A stretch of DNA of 64,000 nt, from NCBI GenBank assembly GCA_027923505.1, contig BROI01000003.1, positions 1,178,001-1,242,000 on the forward strand, given 5' to 3'. Under the pieces are notes generated by a model that was not told the origin of the DNA, ran no database searches, and saw only the letters and a list, made by a program, of their open reading frames with translations. Below, one piece after another: positions 8,588-18,240 of this stretch (its first letter is position 1; each line of letters opens with the position of its first letter). The translations under genes were made by a program, and so were the position numbers. The DNA comes from Mayamaea pseudoterrestris. Its lineage: Eukaryota > Bacillariophyta > Bacillariophyceae > Sellaphorales > Sellaphoraceae.

Positions 8588-10249
8588 ATGATTATAATGC
8601 CAAGAAGAATGTTTGACATGTCGCTACTACTCGTTATATCTGCCACGCCAATGACTTTGGCGTTTGCGCCGTCGTTTTGGAGCAAAGGTGCAGTGCATCT
8701 GCCTCGCGTGGAACGAAAATTGCTTCGACATGCAGCATCCGATCGTCACAGTCATGTACAATACAGAAGCATCAAGAGGCAACGAAACTTGTTATTATTA
8801 TATCAATCATCTCCAGCTACGTCCGCTTCCGATGATACCAGCAACATCTCCGTACTGGATGAAGCGCTGCAGAAGTGCAACCTGACAGCTGCCATTTCCT
8901 TTCTACAAGCCAACCCCAAGACCAATCTGTCAAAAGACCAATGGAACGCTATATTCGACGCCATTGAGGAACGAACCGCTAGTGCCGAGGAGAATGACCC
9001 CGAGTGGCTGCGGCAAACGACGGCGGCTGCTGCCAGTGCCGGTTCCACAACCACGACCTTTCCACTCGAGTCGGCCGCCCGCCAGGAAATGACGGACTTG
9101 TATCAAACGTTGCATCGCGATATGAAGCAATTGACTCTCTTTGGAGCTGCCAATACGAGTAATTTAGACTATTTGCCAGCGTCGGGGAGTCATTCGCTTC
9201 CTCCAAGCTTGCTCGAGCAAATTTTGAAACTGCCAATGTCGGCGCTCACGCCGCAACCAACCAATACGCTACTACTGGCTGGTGGCGTCGTGGCCGTGTT
9301 GGAGATTCTTATTTCCACCCTTTGGCCGCAGTACCTTTCGCTCAACACGCTGGTGCTGGCAACCGTGGCAAGCTTGACGTTGGATCGCATTTTCGTCAAT
9401 GGCGCCATTCTCGAGTCCTTTCTCAAGTTGCTGTCACCTGGCATTCAAACCAAGATTTTGCGTCACGAAGCAGGTCACTTTTTGACCGCCTACTTGCTCG
9501 GTTGTCCGGTGGAAGGCATTGTCACGAGCGCCTGGGCCGCGCTGGCCGACAAGCGCTTCGGCACCCGCCACGTTTCCGCCGGCACGAGCTTCTTCGATCC
9601 AGCACTGTCGCGCGAAATCAACACGACGCCCAGCAGCGTGACGCGGGCCAGCATTGATCGATACTCCATTATCGTCATGGCGGGTATTGCGGCGGAAGCG
9701 ATTGCTTATCAAAAGGCAGATGGTGGAGCGGGAGATGAAATGGCGTTGATTGCATTCTTGAGTCAGCTCGGCGGGCAGCAGCGAGGAGGCGGAAGCAAGT
9801 CGGCGCGCGTGTGGAACGGAGACAAGATTCGCAATCAGGCGCGATGGGGAGCACTGCAAGCCGTCTTGTTGCTACGAGAGTACAAGCCAGCCTATGACGC
9901 ATTAGTTGATGCGTTGGAGCGGGGCGGGTCGTTGGGTGAATGCATCTATGCCATTGAAAAGGCGGCTCGTGATGCCAATTTGAAGCCATTGTCGAGGCCA
10001 CTAGGGTGGATTGTTCAAGACAAGGATGGTTCGCCAACGTGGACAACAACGCCGCCTCCTGCATCGTTGGTGGCAAGCGACCCGGTGGCCAAGGTCGACG
10101 AGCCGGTCTTGTCCACTGTGGCTGCTGCGAGCGAGTCACTCCGAGACTTTGGACAAGCCGACAGCATTCAGGTTCTGCAGCATTATCGCACACAAGTGGA
10201 AGAGAAGCTACGTACCATTGAGGAGCAATTAAAGGAACTTGGAGAGTGA
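8588..10249 (+). CDS. M41-like zinc peptidase without AAA domain, predicted plastid-targeted
   Basis: A single exon of 553 residues from the first in-frame ATG; ATGs at 8597, 8609 and 8618 are also possible starts. A signal peptide (SLLLVISATPMTLAFAPSF) carries an A-FAP plastid motif. Residues of about 293-297 are HEAGH, inside LRHEAGHFLTAYLLG, the metal-binding helix of FtsH-type M41 peptidases, and a later GAGDEMALIAFL resembles the third-ligand region. There is no AAA ATPase module; two hydrophobic segments lie upstream (LLLAGGVVAVLEILI and LVLATVAS). The last 25 residues form a coiled coil. This layout resembles the plant VIR3-type chloroplast M41 homologues, so a thylakoid or envelope role is inferred. 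Proteolytic activity is plausible but unproven. Confidence 0.82.
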   Translation: MIIMPRRMFDMSLLLVISATPMTLAFAPSFWSKGAVHLPRVERKLLRHAASDRHSHVQYRSIKRQRNLLLLYQSSPATSASDDTSNISVLDEALQKCNLTAAISFLQANPKTNLSKDQWNAIFDAIEERTASAEENDPEWLRQTTAAAASAGSTTTTFPLESAARQEMTDLYQTLHRDMKQLTLFGAANTSNLDYLPASGSHSLPPSLLEQILKLPMSALTPQPTNTLLLAGGVVAVLEILISTLWPQYLSLNTLVLATVASLTLDRIFVNGAILESFLKLLSPGIQTKILRHEAGHFLTAYLLGCPVEGIVTSAWAALADKRFGTRHVSAGTSFFDPALSREINTTPSSVTRASIDRYSIIVMAGIAAEAIAYQKADGGAGDEMALIAFLSQLGGQQRGGGSKSARVWNGDKIRNQARWGALQAVLLLREYKPAYDALVDALERGGSLGECIYAIEKAARDANLKPLSRPLGWIVQDKDGSPTWTTTPPPASLVASDPVAKVDEPVLSTVAAASESLRDFGQADSIQVLQHYRTQVEEKLRTIEEQLKELGE

Positions 10250-10554
10250 TTCGACTACATTACAGTACCTTGGGTAGCGTTCCGTCGATGGTTCCGCATG
10301 CTACTGCTGCTTCTTTGACAGCTAAAGCCATCTGGCAATACCTATTCACAAATTAAAGCCGGCTTATCAGTTATAACGCCTTTGCTAGCTTCACTTACGT
10401 TATTTGTCGTGTCCTATTAGAGATACTCTTAAAACCGATCTGCGAGGCTTGCACTTGGCTCGCCCCACCCCTGCACGGGGACCCCGGCATTGGTATTGCG
10501 ATAGCGCGATTCACAATCTGATCAATCCACAATCCATCAACAGCTTCCTCGACC
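10250..10554. other. Intergenic, promoter side of the AT-hook gene
   Basis: About 300 bases between two plus-strand genes. It must contain the 3' end of the M41-like gene and the promoter of the AT-hook gene. No distinct element is recognised. Confidence 0.4.
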
Positions 10555-11325
10555 ATGACGGACAGCAAGACACTGGACTCCAGCACTGCCGCCATTGGAG
10601 CAGCGGCTACCTCTGCTCTTACCTTTACGTCAGTTACTGCCAAGAAGCTGCCAACTGAGCTCAAGTCCATTCTCAAGCCCTCATCGTACGCCGTTCCTCC
10701 TTTCTCGACTGCTGGCGACGGCGAGATGCTTAACAACGAAAATGTTCCTAACGCCAAAACGAAAGCCACGAAAAAGAAGAAGCAATGCGTTGCGAATAGC
10801 TTAAATGAAGCGAATCACGCCACGCGAAAAGCGCAACTTGACAAGAAAGTTGCTGGCAAGGAAACGTTGGGCGATTTTTACAAGACGGTTGTCGTTGATC
10901 CAAATTTGGCGGACAAGGAAGCTCATGACGACTCTGATGCAGATTTTACGAATGCCGCCTACACTCTCACCATCGACGAACTAACTGCTGCGGTTGCACT
11001 TGTCGAGCTTGGCACGGATAGCAGCAAGATTGCCTCCGACATTGCAGCTGCTGCCATGGAGGCAGTAACCTCCACTAGTCTCAATAGTGAGTTTGCTGCT
11101 GCTAGCACTGAAGACAATACTGTCGCTCGCTTACCTGTCGCCGCTCCAACGCGCGGACGTCCTCGTCGTGCCACCAAGGTGCCGGAAAAACTGGGGCAGT
11201 ATGTTACCGAACCATTTGACAGTGAATGCGACGCGAGCGAGACAAAGACGAAACCGAGCGGTGGAAAGCCTCGCGGCGGAAAGCCTCGCGGCAAGCGTAC
11301 CTGCAAGAAAAGCACCAAGAATTAG
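10555..11325 (+). CDS. Small AT-hook, Lys/Ala-rich protein
   Basis: A single exon of 256 residues. Near residue 201 the segment RGRPRRATK is a typical AT-hook core (RGRP flanked by basic residues). The C-terminus contains the repeated GGKPRGGKPRGK and a run of Lys, and KATKKKKQ near residue 72 could be a nuclear localisation signal. An Ala/Thr/Asp-rich middle contains no known fold. The composition suggests a nuclear DNA-binding or chromatin-associated protein that binds the minor groove of AT-rich DNA. No enzymatic domain is seen. The start is the first ATG after a long 5' region. The gene appears intact and its function is inferred only from motifs. Confidence 0.7.
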   Translation: MTDSKTLDSSTAAIGAAATSALTFTSVTAKKLPTELKSILKPSSYAVPPFSTAGDGEMLNNENVPNAKTKATKKKKQCVANSLNEANHATRKAQLDKKVAGKETLGDFYKTVVVDPNLADKEAHDDSDADFTNAAYTLTIDELTAAVALVELGTDSSKIASDIAAAAMEAVTSTSLNSEFAAASTEDNTVARLPVAAPTRGRPRRATKVPEKLGQYVTEPFDSECDASETKTKPSGGKPRGGKPRGKRTCKKSTKN

Positions 11326-11518
11326 TTGCTCGAGCCGTGTGAGAAGCAGATTGGAGGATCTGTGATGGACATATTATTTGAACAGACAAATGTAATGCTC
11401 CACATTGGCATAAACAATTATTCTAGAAACGTGATCACTATACTTTTCTGATGACAGTGGGATGGTATATATAGTAAATACATCCAGCGAGAAAATGCAC
11501 TGGAGTAAAGGAACCAAG

Positions 11519-13060
11519 TTACAGTAAACGGAGGTTTCGTTTTGAAGTCGCCTTCGTCTCCTTTCCAACATGTGGATCTTTTTCGGCTGTCATCAAGTAA
11601 AGACGTAGTGCATCCACCTCTCGACTTTGCTCCATCGCCTCCATGGTGCGTTCAAAGGTTATTAACTCTCGCAACAGTGCGGAGGACGTGCGTCCCATTC
11701 CAATAAACGCATCGCGGACCGTTGATGCCACGACCGCCAAATCAACGAAAAAGGCATCGCCAGCAAACGGCCCGTGCTCGTCAACATAACCGGGAGTTTC
11801 TTCAACGTGCGTTGCCGAAATGCTACTAATGCTTCGGTTCTGGAGCCATGATGTGAGTCTTGAGACGGTGCATGGGCGATCCGACATGATGCTGACTCGA
11901 ATGGGCTTGTCGTAGTTGGTCGCTGCATCTGAAGCAGCAGCAACCTCTTGTTCTTTAGCGAAAAACGCTTTGCTCAAAGTATTTATTTCTCGATCAATGT
12001 TACAGCCATCCAATCCAGCGAATTGATGTCGAGAATGGAGCGCAATGGTGAAATATTGCGACATGTTTTCATCGGGCATGGAGGAGACACTGGTAGAAAC
12101 CGCCTGTAAAATCGGCTTGGCCCAATCGAACGTATATTTGTAAAACATTCCATACATAAAGTCGGCCCCCAGACTGTACAGTTGATCAGCCATTGTCCGA
12201 GCCTCTGACGTATGCAGCATAATGTCGCGAAGGGAAGTGCCGTTCTCCGCCGTGCTTGCGACGAGATGAAAGCCAAAGTGGCAATGAGGCCAATGTACGA
12301 CGCGCTGCGGATATTTGGCAAGCAAGTCGACACCATATTGGCTTTGAGCGCTCTCTGAGGTTTGAATACGGAGAGCATCGCCATATCTACCACCAACCGT
12401 TGTGTGGTAGGGAGTGGCAAAAGGTTCGTCGTCGTCGTCGTCATAATCAAGGTTGTGGCCTCGCTCCTGTTTCCATTCGTCGTAGCTCATCATCCACGGA
12501 GCACGGTGCAGCACATTGGCACAATCAATTTCTGTATTTGTTTTCTTGCATTTCACCGCTCTGTAGTGTAGCCTGTCCGTGTACTTGAGGCATGTTTCCT
12601 TGTCCCAGTACTTCCATAGGACGGTTCGATTCGTCAACATGCTCCACAGCAAGCCGTTCCAGAAAATGTGCAAACGATTGCCTCCCTGATGTGGACAAGA
12701 GTAAAAGGCTAACGCATAGTGTCTGTCGTCGGTATTGTTGTTTCGTATCGATTCGAGAATCGCTTCTCTGCCATGCTGTTGCATGTAGCCTTGCAGCACT
12801 TGCATTGGCAAAGGTACTTGATCCGTCGAAATGTTGTAAGATGGATATTGATAACCAACCGTAGAGCTTATAGACACCATTGGAGATGTTGTATGCGTTG
12901 CGTTCATAATGTGACCAGTTATTGCCGACTGAAGTGATTGAGGTTTCGTCTCGGTCCACAATGCAGCTGCCGTCAGCAGGCAAACGGTGAAGAGACCAAG
13001 CTTCTTGTAAGTCGCAAAGTCGGTGCCTGCTAGTTCCACTGTCTCGTTTTCTAGCAGCAT
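11519..13060 (-). CDS. Type II membrane glycosyltransferase-like protein
   Basis: A single exon of 513 residues. One hydrophobic segment (LGLFTVCLLTAAALW, about 21-35) follows a short cytosolic tail, the layout of a Golgi type II protein. The luminal part contains FYSCPHQGGNRLHIFWNG, TNRTVLWKYWD, IALHSRHQFAGLDGC and VSIMSDRPCTVSRLT, plus several N-glycosylation sequons. The order (early GNRL...NG block, HSRH basic block, late SDR block) is reminiscent of fucosyltransferase-like GT families, but I cannot name one. An acidic run (DYDDDDDE) interrupts the middle. It is divergently transcribed from the polyQ gene, with about 400 bases between the starts. Enzymatic activity is inferred, not shown. 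Confidence 0.6.
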   Translation of the reverse strand: MLLENETVELAGTDFATYKKLGLFTVCLLTAAALWTETKPQSLQSAITGHIMNATHTTSPMVSISSTVGYQYPSYNISTDQVPLPMQVLQGYMQQHGREAILESIRNNNTDDRHYALAFYSCPHQGGNRLHIFWNGLLWSMLTNRTVLWKYWDKETCLKYTDRLHYRAVKCKKTNTEIDCANVLHRAPWMMSYDEWKQERGHNLDYDDDDDEPFATPYHTTVGGRYGDALRIQTSESAQSQYGVDLLAKYPQRVVHWPHCHFGFHLVASTAENGTSLRDIMLHTSEARTMADQLYSLGADFMYGMFYKYTFDWAKPILQAVSTSVSSMPDENMSQYFTIALHSRHQFAGLDGCNIDREINTLSKAFFAKEQEVAAASDAATNYDKPIRVSIMSDRPCTVSRLTSWLQNRSISSISATHVEETPGYVDEHGPFAGDAFFVDLAVVASTVRDAFIGMGRTSSALLRELITFERTMEAMEQSREVDALRLYLMTAEKDPHVGKETKATSKRNLRLL

Positions 13061-13458
13061 GATGTGAAAAAGTAATTTGAAGGCGTATAATATGAATAGT
13101 AGTTGGACACTTTTTGACGGACGGAAGACGAGAGATGAGGTGCCGAAGCAGTGATCGTCATGGTTGGCGAGCGACTAACCGCAATGATATACCGCAGCGT
13201 GTCATTGCGAGTAATTGTAGTAAACAGCAATTTCAAAACAGCCAATCGATGACTGAAATTCGAGTTTTCACTTATGACTGACGTGGCCGGTGAGGGGCAT
13301 ATGTATGTTATGATGATCGCAAGATCCAGCGACCATGGACAATGCCGAACGCAAAATTGCACCATGAAGATCAACTCTTCATCAATGGCCATCTCCATCG
13401 TATCCTAGCCCTACACTTACAGGATAGTAAAGAACTAACATCATTCATAAATTCAAGC
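13061..13458. promoter_or_regulatory. Shared divergent promoter region
   Basis: The roughly 400 bases between the starts of the minus-strand glycosyltransferase-like gene and the plus-strand polyQ gene must hold both promoters. No TATA box or repeated operator stands out. The call rests only on the divergent arrangement. Confidence 0.45.
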
Positions 13459-15201
13459 ATGTCAGCGCCAAATATCTCTCTCAACGATGCAGAGAAGGCG
13501 CCTCGCTTCCAGACCATTCTTTCGTGTCGTAGCCGCGCGGATCGTCGGCCGTCTGAGCTCGAGATTGAGCTTCGCGACCACTGTCTGAAGCTCAAGGTTG
13601 TCGAGAAGCTATCCGGAGCTCATTTTATCTTTCGTAAGTCTGCAAGTGAAGGATGCTGCTTTTTAATTTCATGATGCTCACATGCTCACCTCTTCTCTGT
13701 TTGCTCGTTGCTTTGATCATCAACCATTCATACCATTTGGTACAGCCGCAGACTCCACCGTTGCCATTCGAGCATACTATCCATACGACATTGCGCGCAT
13801 CGAGAAACAACTCGAGAAATCAAGTTCAAAGGACAAGCCATTGGAACCATTGAAAAATGACACTGATAATCTGCTTTCATTCGCCTCCAACTTTCGTCAC
13901 ACGCTCATCATTTTCGTCTACTCGCATGACTACATGATGGAGCAGCTCTCGCGTCTCAATTCGTTCACCAATCAGGCGCAGCGTATAATTCAAGACTCTG
14001 ATTTGACAAACTCGGCGCGCATTCTCTTTGCCGCAACGACGGAACAAGCGATTGCCCTCATTAGTCACGTTGCCGACGCGTACCATCCGGACAAGCTTCA
14101 ACTCAAGAGAATCTTTGCCGAGCGTCAGATTCTGCGCAATCAAGATCCAAAGAATATGCTTGCAAAATTTGTACGGGGAGTGGCAGACGAGATGAACATT
14201 CCAGAGGCTGAAACGCATATTGTCGTGAATCACTTTGACTCCGTCATGGCCATTGTCAGTGCGGATGAAGAGACGTATGCGGATGTTCCGATTGAGCCTT
14301 TTAGCAAGGAGAAGATCTTGGACTTTTTTAATCCCTCCCGTCGATCACAAGGAGGAGAACCATCCGCGGGATTGGTGACGCAGCCAGTGGATCGGCCCTT
14401 GCAGCAGGAACAATCGCAGCCGCCGACGTCCGCGCAGCAGTTGGCGTCTCCTCCTAGCATGCTTCAGCCACAGAGACTCTCGTATCCGCCAATGCAGCAG
14501 CAGTATCAAGCACCAATTTTTCAGCAGCTGCAGCAGCAGCAGCAGCAGTATCAGGCGCCAATGATACAGCAGCAGCAGCAGCAGCAGCAGCCGGTCTCGT
14601 CGATGGCACCAATAGCTGCATCTGGTGGTTCAATGAGTCCATTTCATGCGCCGCCGACAGAGTATGCCGAGTCATTGTACCCTGGCTCAGCGCCGTACGC
14701 GCCATTCGGTCCCTCGTTTGAAGTTGGAAACCCAAGCCAGGTGGCGCAGTCTTATGGTGAGCAATGGAGCTCAGTTTCTGCAAGGCAGCCACTTCGTCAA
14801 GTCAATGTCCATCCGTCGTTGGCGCATCACCAACCGGGGTTTGCATACTCTGTTCCTATGCAGCCTCAGCTGCAACAACAGATGCCACCGCCACCCCCAG
14901 TGATGCAGTATGATCAGCAATATCCTACAATGGCGCAAAATCATCACTACGGACTTGCTTACCAGCAACAACAGCAGCAGCAGCATCAGACGCACACGTC
15001 CACTCCGCGACCCAAGCAGCAGCACATTTTGTATCCATCCGAGAACCAGCAGCAGCCGTCCATGTATCCGCAGCAGCAACCGCATCCGCAGCAGCAGCAG
15101 CAGCAGCAGCAGCAACCAACATACGCAGCGGCACAGCAGCAGCCATACTGGGGCCCGCCTCATGCGAATCACCGACCACAGACTTATTCGTCGGCTGCTC
15201 C

Positions 15202-15247
<46 letters not shown>

Positions 15248-15292
15248 TGGAATGCATACTCGACTGCTCGTCCCGGAGGATTTGGCCATTAA
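13459..15292 (+). CDS. Polyglutamine-rich protein with conserved-looking N-terminal domain
   Basis: Two exons (13459-13633, 13746-15292) join at phase 1 to 573 residues. The join gives GAHFIFPADSTVAIRAYY. The first 300 residues are folded-looking and helical (AEKAPRFQTIL, NLLSFASNFRHTLIIFVYSHDYM, LTNSARILFAATTEQAIALI, LQLKRIFAERQIL), but I do not recognise a family. The rest is Gln/Pro/Tyr/Met-rich with several CAG-encoded Q runs, the longest near 15205-15246. This resembles low-complexity tails of RNA-binding or transcriptional coactivator proteins and may be condensate-prone. ATG 13459 was chosen because it begins the exon whose frame continues through the splice. Confidence 0.72.
14530..15247 (+). 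repeat. CAG trinucleotide repeat tracts within coding sequence
   Basis: Pure or nearly pure CAG runs encode glutamine in the polyQ protein: near 14530-14549, 14569-14590, 15089-15112 and the longest at about 15205-15246 (about 14 units). CAG runs are prone to length change by slippage, so alleles probably vary. All other frames through them are also open (poly-Ser, poly-Ala, poly-Leu) and should not be read as genes. Confidence 0.9.
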
Positions 15293-15618
15293 GCTGAGCT
15301 GTGGTATGCTTTTCACGATGGATCGCATTACAAATGCAATATTTTGCATGTGATCATTAGAACCATTATCATTAGACGCTATCTCTGCAAACAGTGTCAT
15401 TAAACTATCTACAGATAGCCTGCTACCACCGTTTCTAAATCTCATCCTCCCCATCCTGTCTCAAAGGGAAGCGTATCAGTCGCCTTTTCTCTGCAGCTGC
15501 TTTCACCATGGCTTCCTCCAAGAGCTCTGCCATTGGTGAAATAGGCCAACCACCTTATCACGATCTGCCGCTGGTCCGCAATTGTACAACCTCTGTTACC
15601 AGTGTTACCAGTAGAACA
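15293..15618. other. Convergent 3' spacer
   Basis: This lies between the ends of the plus-strand polyQ gene and the minus-strand MATE gene. A 56-codon open frame on the plus strand beginning ATGGCTTCCTCC at 15508 runs into the MATE 3' end. It has no supporting feature and is not called as a gene. Confidence 0.4.
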
Positions 15619-17268
15619 TCAGTCGTTAGAGACAATCCCTCCTCTACGTCGGCACGCTCCAAAGTTAACAATCCTTGAAACTTGCCACCACACAAGACTG
15701 GACCATATGCCGTGCAAGTCGTTGCACCTCAGCAAAATAATCAAGTGCGCCGAAAACGTAACGCTATAAGTCACCACCAAGTTTCGAAAGTCGCGCTTGG
15801 CAATCATGACACCTTCCATCAACGTACTCAACGCGTGGAGCGCAAGACATGCGGCAACCACGGGTCCAGTGGAGCCAATGGCAAACGCGACAGTCTCATC
15901 GGAAACAAAGAATGAGCTCGTCGCCTTGGATAACAAAACGTGCGCCCCAATGCCACCAGCCATGGAGGCGAACAAGCAGAGTAGAGCCATTCGCATTAGC
16001 ATTGACTCGTACTGAGTCACTTGCAACTTTGGATACAACACTGTCGGCAAGTAGTTTTGCGCCGTTTGCCCCAGCCCATCCGCCAAGCACCCCAGCAGGT
16101 AGTAGACACGCAGCAGTATCGAGTGCGCGGCGAGCGATGCAACGTCATTGAGACGCGCGAGGCGCATGGTCAACACGCAGTAGGTGCCCATGCGCGCCCA
16201 CATGACAAACGCCAGTGGGAGTGACAGTTTCAACATTTGCTTCAACGATGGGCCATTCGGCAGAGACAGGAATGGAACGTGAGCCTCGGCGTAGATCGGT
16301 TTGCTCTCCATGTTCACTTCCGCATAGTTGAAAATTTCTTCTTCTTCTTGACGTTTCCATTCCTGCATCAACAAACGGACGCGTCGGAGCAACACGAATG
16401 CTTCGCTTCCATTGGCCGCCATTTTGGCCATGGCGGCGCCCTGCATGCCCAGTATTGGCGTCAGTAACGCGTCACACAAGCAGTTGCTTGTCACGGCAAA
16501 CGCAATGGCATACCGCACCGTCACGGTGTGATGCGTCACCAAGCACACCGACTGGGCCACCATGCCGAGAATGGCAACGGGCGCCATGAGGGCTCGGATG
16601 CGACAGTATTGCACCGCAAGTGACACTAATTCCTCGTCGTTTGTGAATAACAGCAGCAGCTTGTCGCCAATTGTCCACACAATGATCAAAATGAAGCAGC
16701 CAGCACAAACAGCCAAGCCCATGAATCGACTCGTCGTTGATTGCAGTTTGCGAAACAAGTTTCGCCTGCGGCGACTTGCATCATAGTGATTGTTTGCACC
16801 ATGACTATAGCTATTCACTTCACTTGATAGCGCCGCCAATTGATTCGTCGTGGCCGTCGCTAAAAAGTACACCATGTACAGCAAGGTATCCATGAGCGTC
16901 GTGGCCGGCCCCATGGCCGCCACTTGCATCACTGCATTGTATGCGGTCCACGACACCACGGTGGCGTCCGTGAGCGACAGCAGCGGCTCCACCAGCCAAA
17001 CGAGTGTGACGGTGGATTGAAAGGAAAAGAGTTGGTAGCATGATGGAGATGCTGCAGCAGACGGATGGTGCGAAGCTTCGGCAGCAACCTTGAGACGACG
17101 CTCCGTCGCGTCATCATGCGCGTCGAGCGGCACGAGTCGCGTGCAGAGTTCATGCTTTAATTCATCTTGCGACAGTGAGTACGCGTCATTCGATGCTGCC
17201 GATGACATCGAGTTCGTTTCCAGTTCGAACGACGACAAAGTCTTGACCACATTCATGTCGCTCATCAT
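15619..17268 (-). CDS. MATE-family efflux transporter, second copy
   Basis: A single exon of 549 residues. The first helix reads STVTLVWLVEPLLSLTDATVV and is followed by MQVAAMGPATTLMDTLLYM and YFLATATTNQLA, nearly the same blocks as in the MATE protein encoded at 4231-6243 (SEPVLSLVDATVIG, IGPATTLYDSLLYM, FLAIATTNKLT). The two are clear paralogues about 9 kb apart on the same strand. This copy lacks the signal peptide and FAP motif and has a shorter polar N-terminus, so it is predicted to sit in a non-plastid membrane. The substrate is unknown; an Na+ or H+ coupled export mechanism is known for the family. Confidence 0.87.
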   Translation of the reverse strand: MMSDMNVVKTLSSFELETNSMSSAASNDAYSLSQDELKHELCTRLVPLDAHDDATERRLKVAAEASHHPSAAASPSCYQLFSFQSTVTLVWLVEPLLSLTDATVVSWTAYNAVMQVAAMGPATTLMDTLLYMVYFLATATTNQLAALSSEVNSYSHGANNHYDASRRRRNLFRKLQSTTSRFMGLAVCAGCFILIIVWTIGDKLLLLFTNDEELVSLAVQYCRIRALMAPVAILGMVAQSVCLVTHHTVTVRYAIAFAVTSNCLCDALLTPILGMQGAAMAKMAANGSEAFVLLRRVRLLMQEWKRQEEEEIFNYAEVNMESKPIYAEAHVPFLSLPNGPSLKQMLKLSLPLAFVMWARMGTYCVLTMRLARLNDVASLAAHSILLRVYYLLGCLADGLGQTAQNYLPTVLYPKLQVTQYESMLMRMALLCLFASMAGGIGAHVLLSKATSSFFVSDETVAFAIGSTGPVVAACLALHALSTLMEGVMIAKRDFRNLVVTYSVTFSAHLIILLRCNDLHGIWSSLVWWQVSRIVNFGACRRRGGIVSND

Positions 17269-18240
17269 TTATGTACAAGCTTGTAAGTGGTAGCAGTAGC
17301 TGAAGAATAACTAATGTGTCTTTGACCACCATGCATAGGAGTCTCTCTTGCTTCCAATGAAAAAAGGTATTGCCTTCTCCCACCAACTCGTGGAGTCTCT
17401 TCGGAACGAGGCTCACTGGAAAACGCTGAATCTCTGTCGCATTCTGAAGCCTCGCCGCCACAGACCGCGGCTCTCATGCTGCTGACAAAATGATACGACA
17501 AACAGAAAAGGCTTGTTGCCGTCGTCATGACATTATCATATGATGTTTGTTGTTGTCATTCTTCCATGCTCATCTATCTGCCTGCCGACGGAAACGAACC
17601 AAGCTCGTCCGCACGCGTCAATTCTACGTCAATCATGTTTCGCCACCGGCCAGTGTCGCATTGCTTAGCTGAAGAAGCTGAAGAACCTAGTCCTGTATCG
17701 CATTGTAGTATTACTCTATCGGCTAAAAGTAATTTCGAGAGGAGATTGCCGTAGCGTCGATGTTATGATAGCATGATGATAAGCGTGCGATCCGTCCACA
17801 CGGTTCTTGTCGTTGGCACCTGAAGGGACGTCACTAAGATCCAAAGAGTAGTTCTGGAAGTTTTGAAAAGCATAAACAGTTCCTTTACATTAGCTTTAAA
17901 ACTAAAATTTCTCGACACTCTAGCGCCGAGAGTGCCCAGATTACCTTACGACGAGTATTCCTGAGGTTGTTAACGTATTAACGTACTTGACGTCGGCTAG
18001 CAAACGATTGAAAATGTATTGCGCTGAAAGAGTTAATAGAGGAGTGCATACGGTAAACGAATAGATTTTTTTATGTCACTATTCTTTATAATGGTAAATT
18101 AGTATCAGTTTGACACGTCTACGGTAGACGGAACCAAAAAATGTTCACAGTCGCGCGTCGTGGAATTATATGCATGTAACGACTTCCGCCGCTTTCCATC
18201 TCTGAACATATCGACTCACTCCTCTCTTGCTGTTCATAAA
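17269..18240. other. Intergenic, 5' side of MATE copy 2
   Basis: Nearly 1 kb without a supported gene. The part near 17300 presumably holds the MATE promoter; the part near 18100-18240 is the 3' flank of the TLC gene. The middle (17800-18100) is AT-richer, and I see no repeat or RNA gene in it. Confidence 0.4.

Noticed and set aside
14771-15454. Long open frames opposite and beside the polyQ gene, rich in Leu, Ala or Ser
   Set aside because: They are alternate readings of CAG/CTG repeats; the plus-strand Gln frame has the splice site and conserved head.
15508-15678. Plus-strand 56-codon frame starting ATGGCTTCCTCC
   Set aside because: It overlaps the 3' end of the clear MATE gene on the other strand, is short and has no motif.
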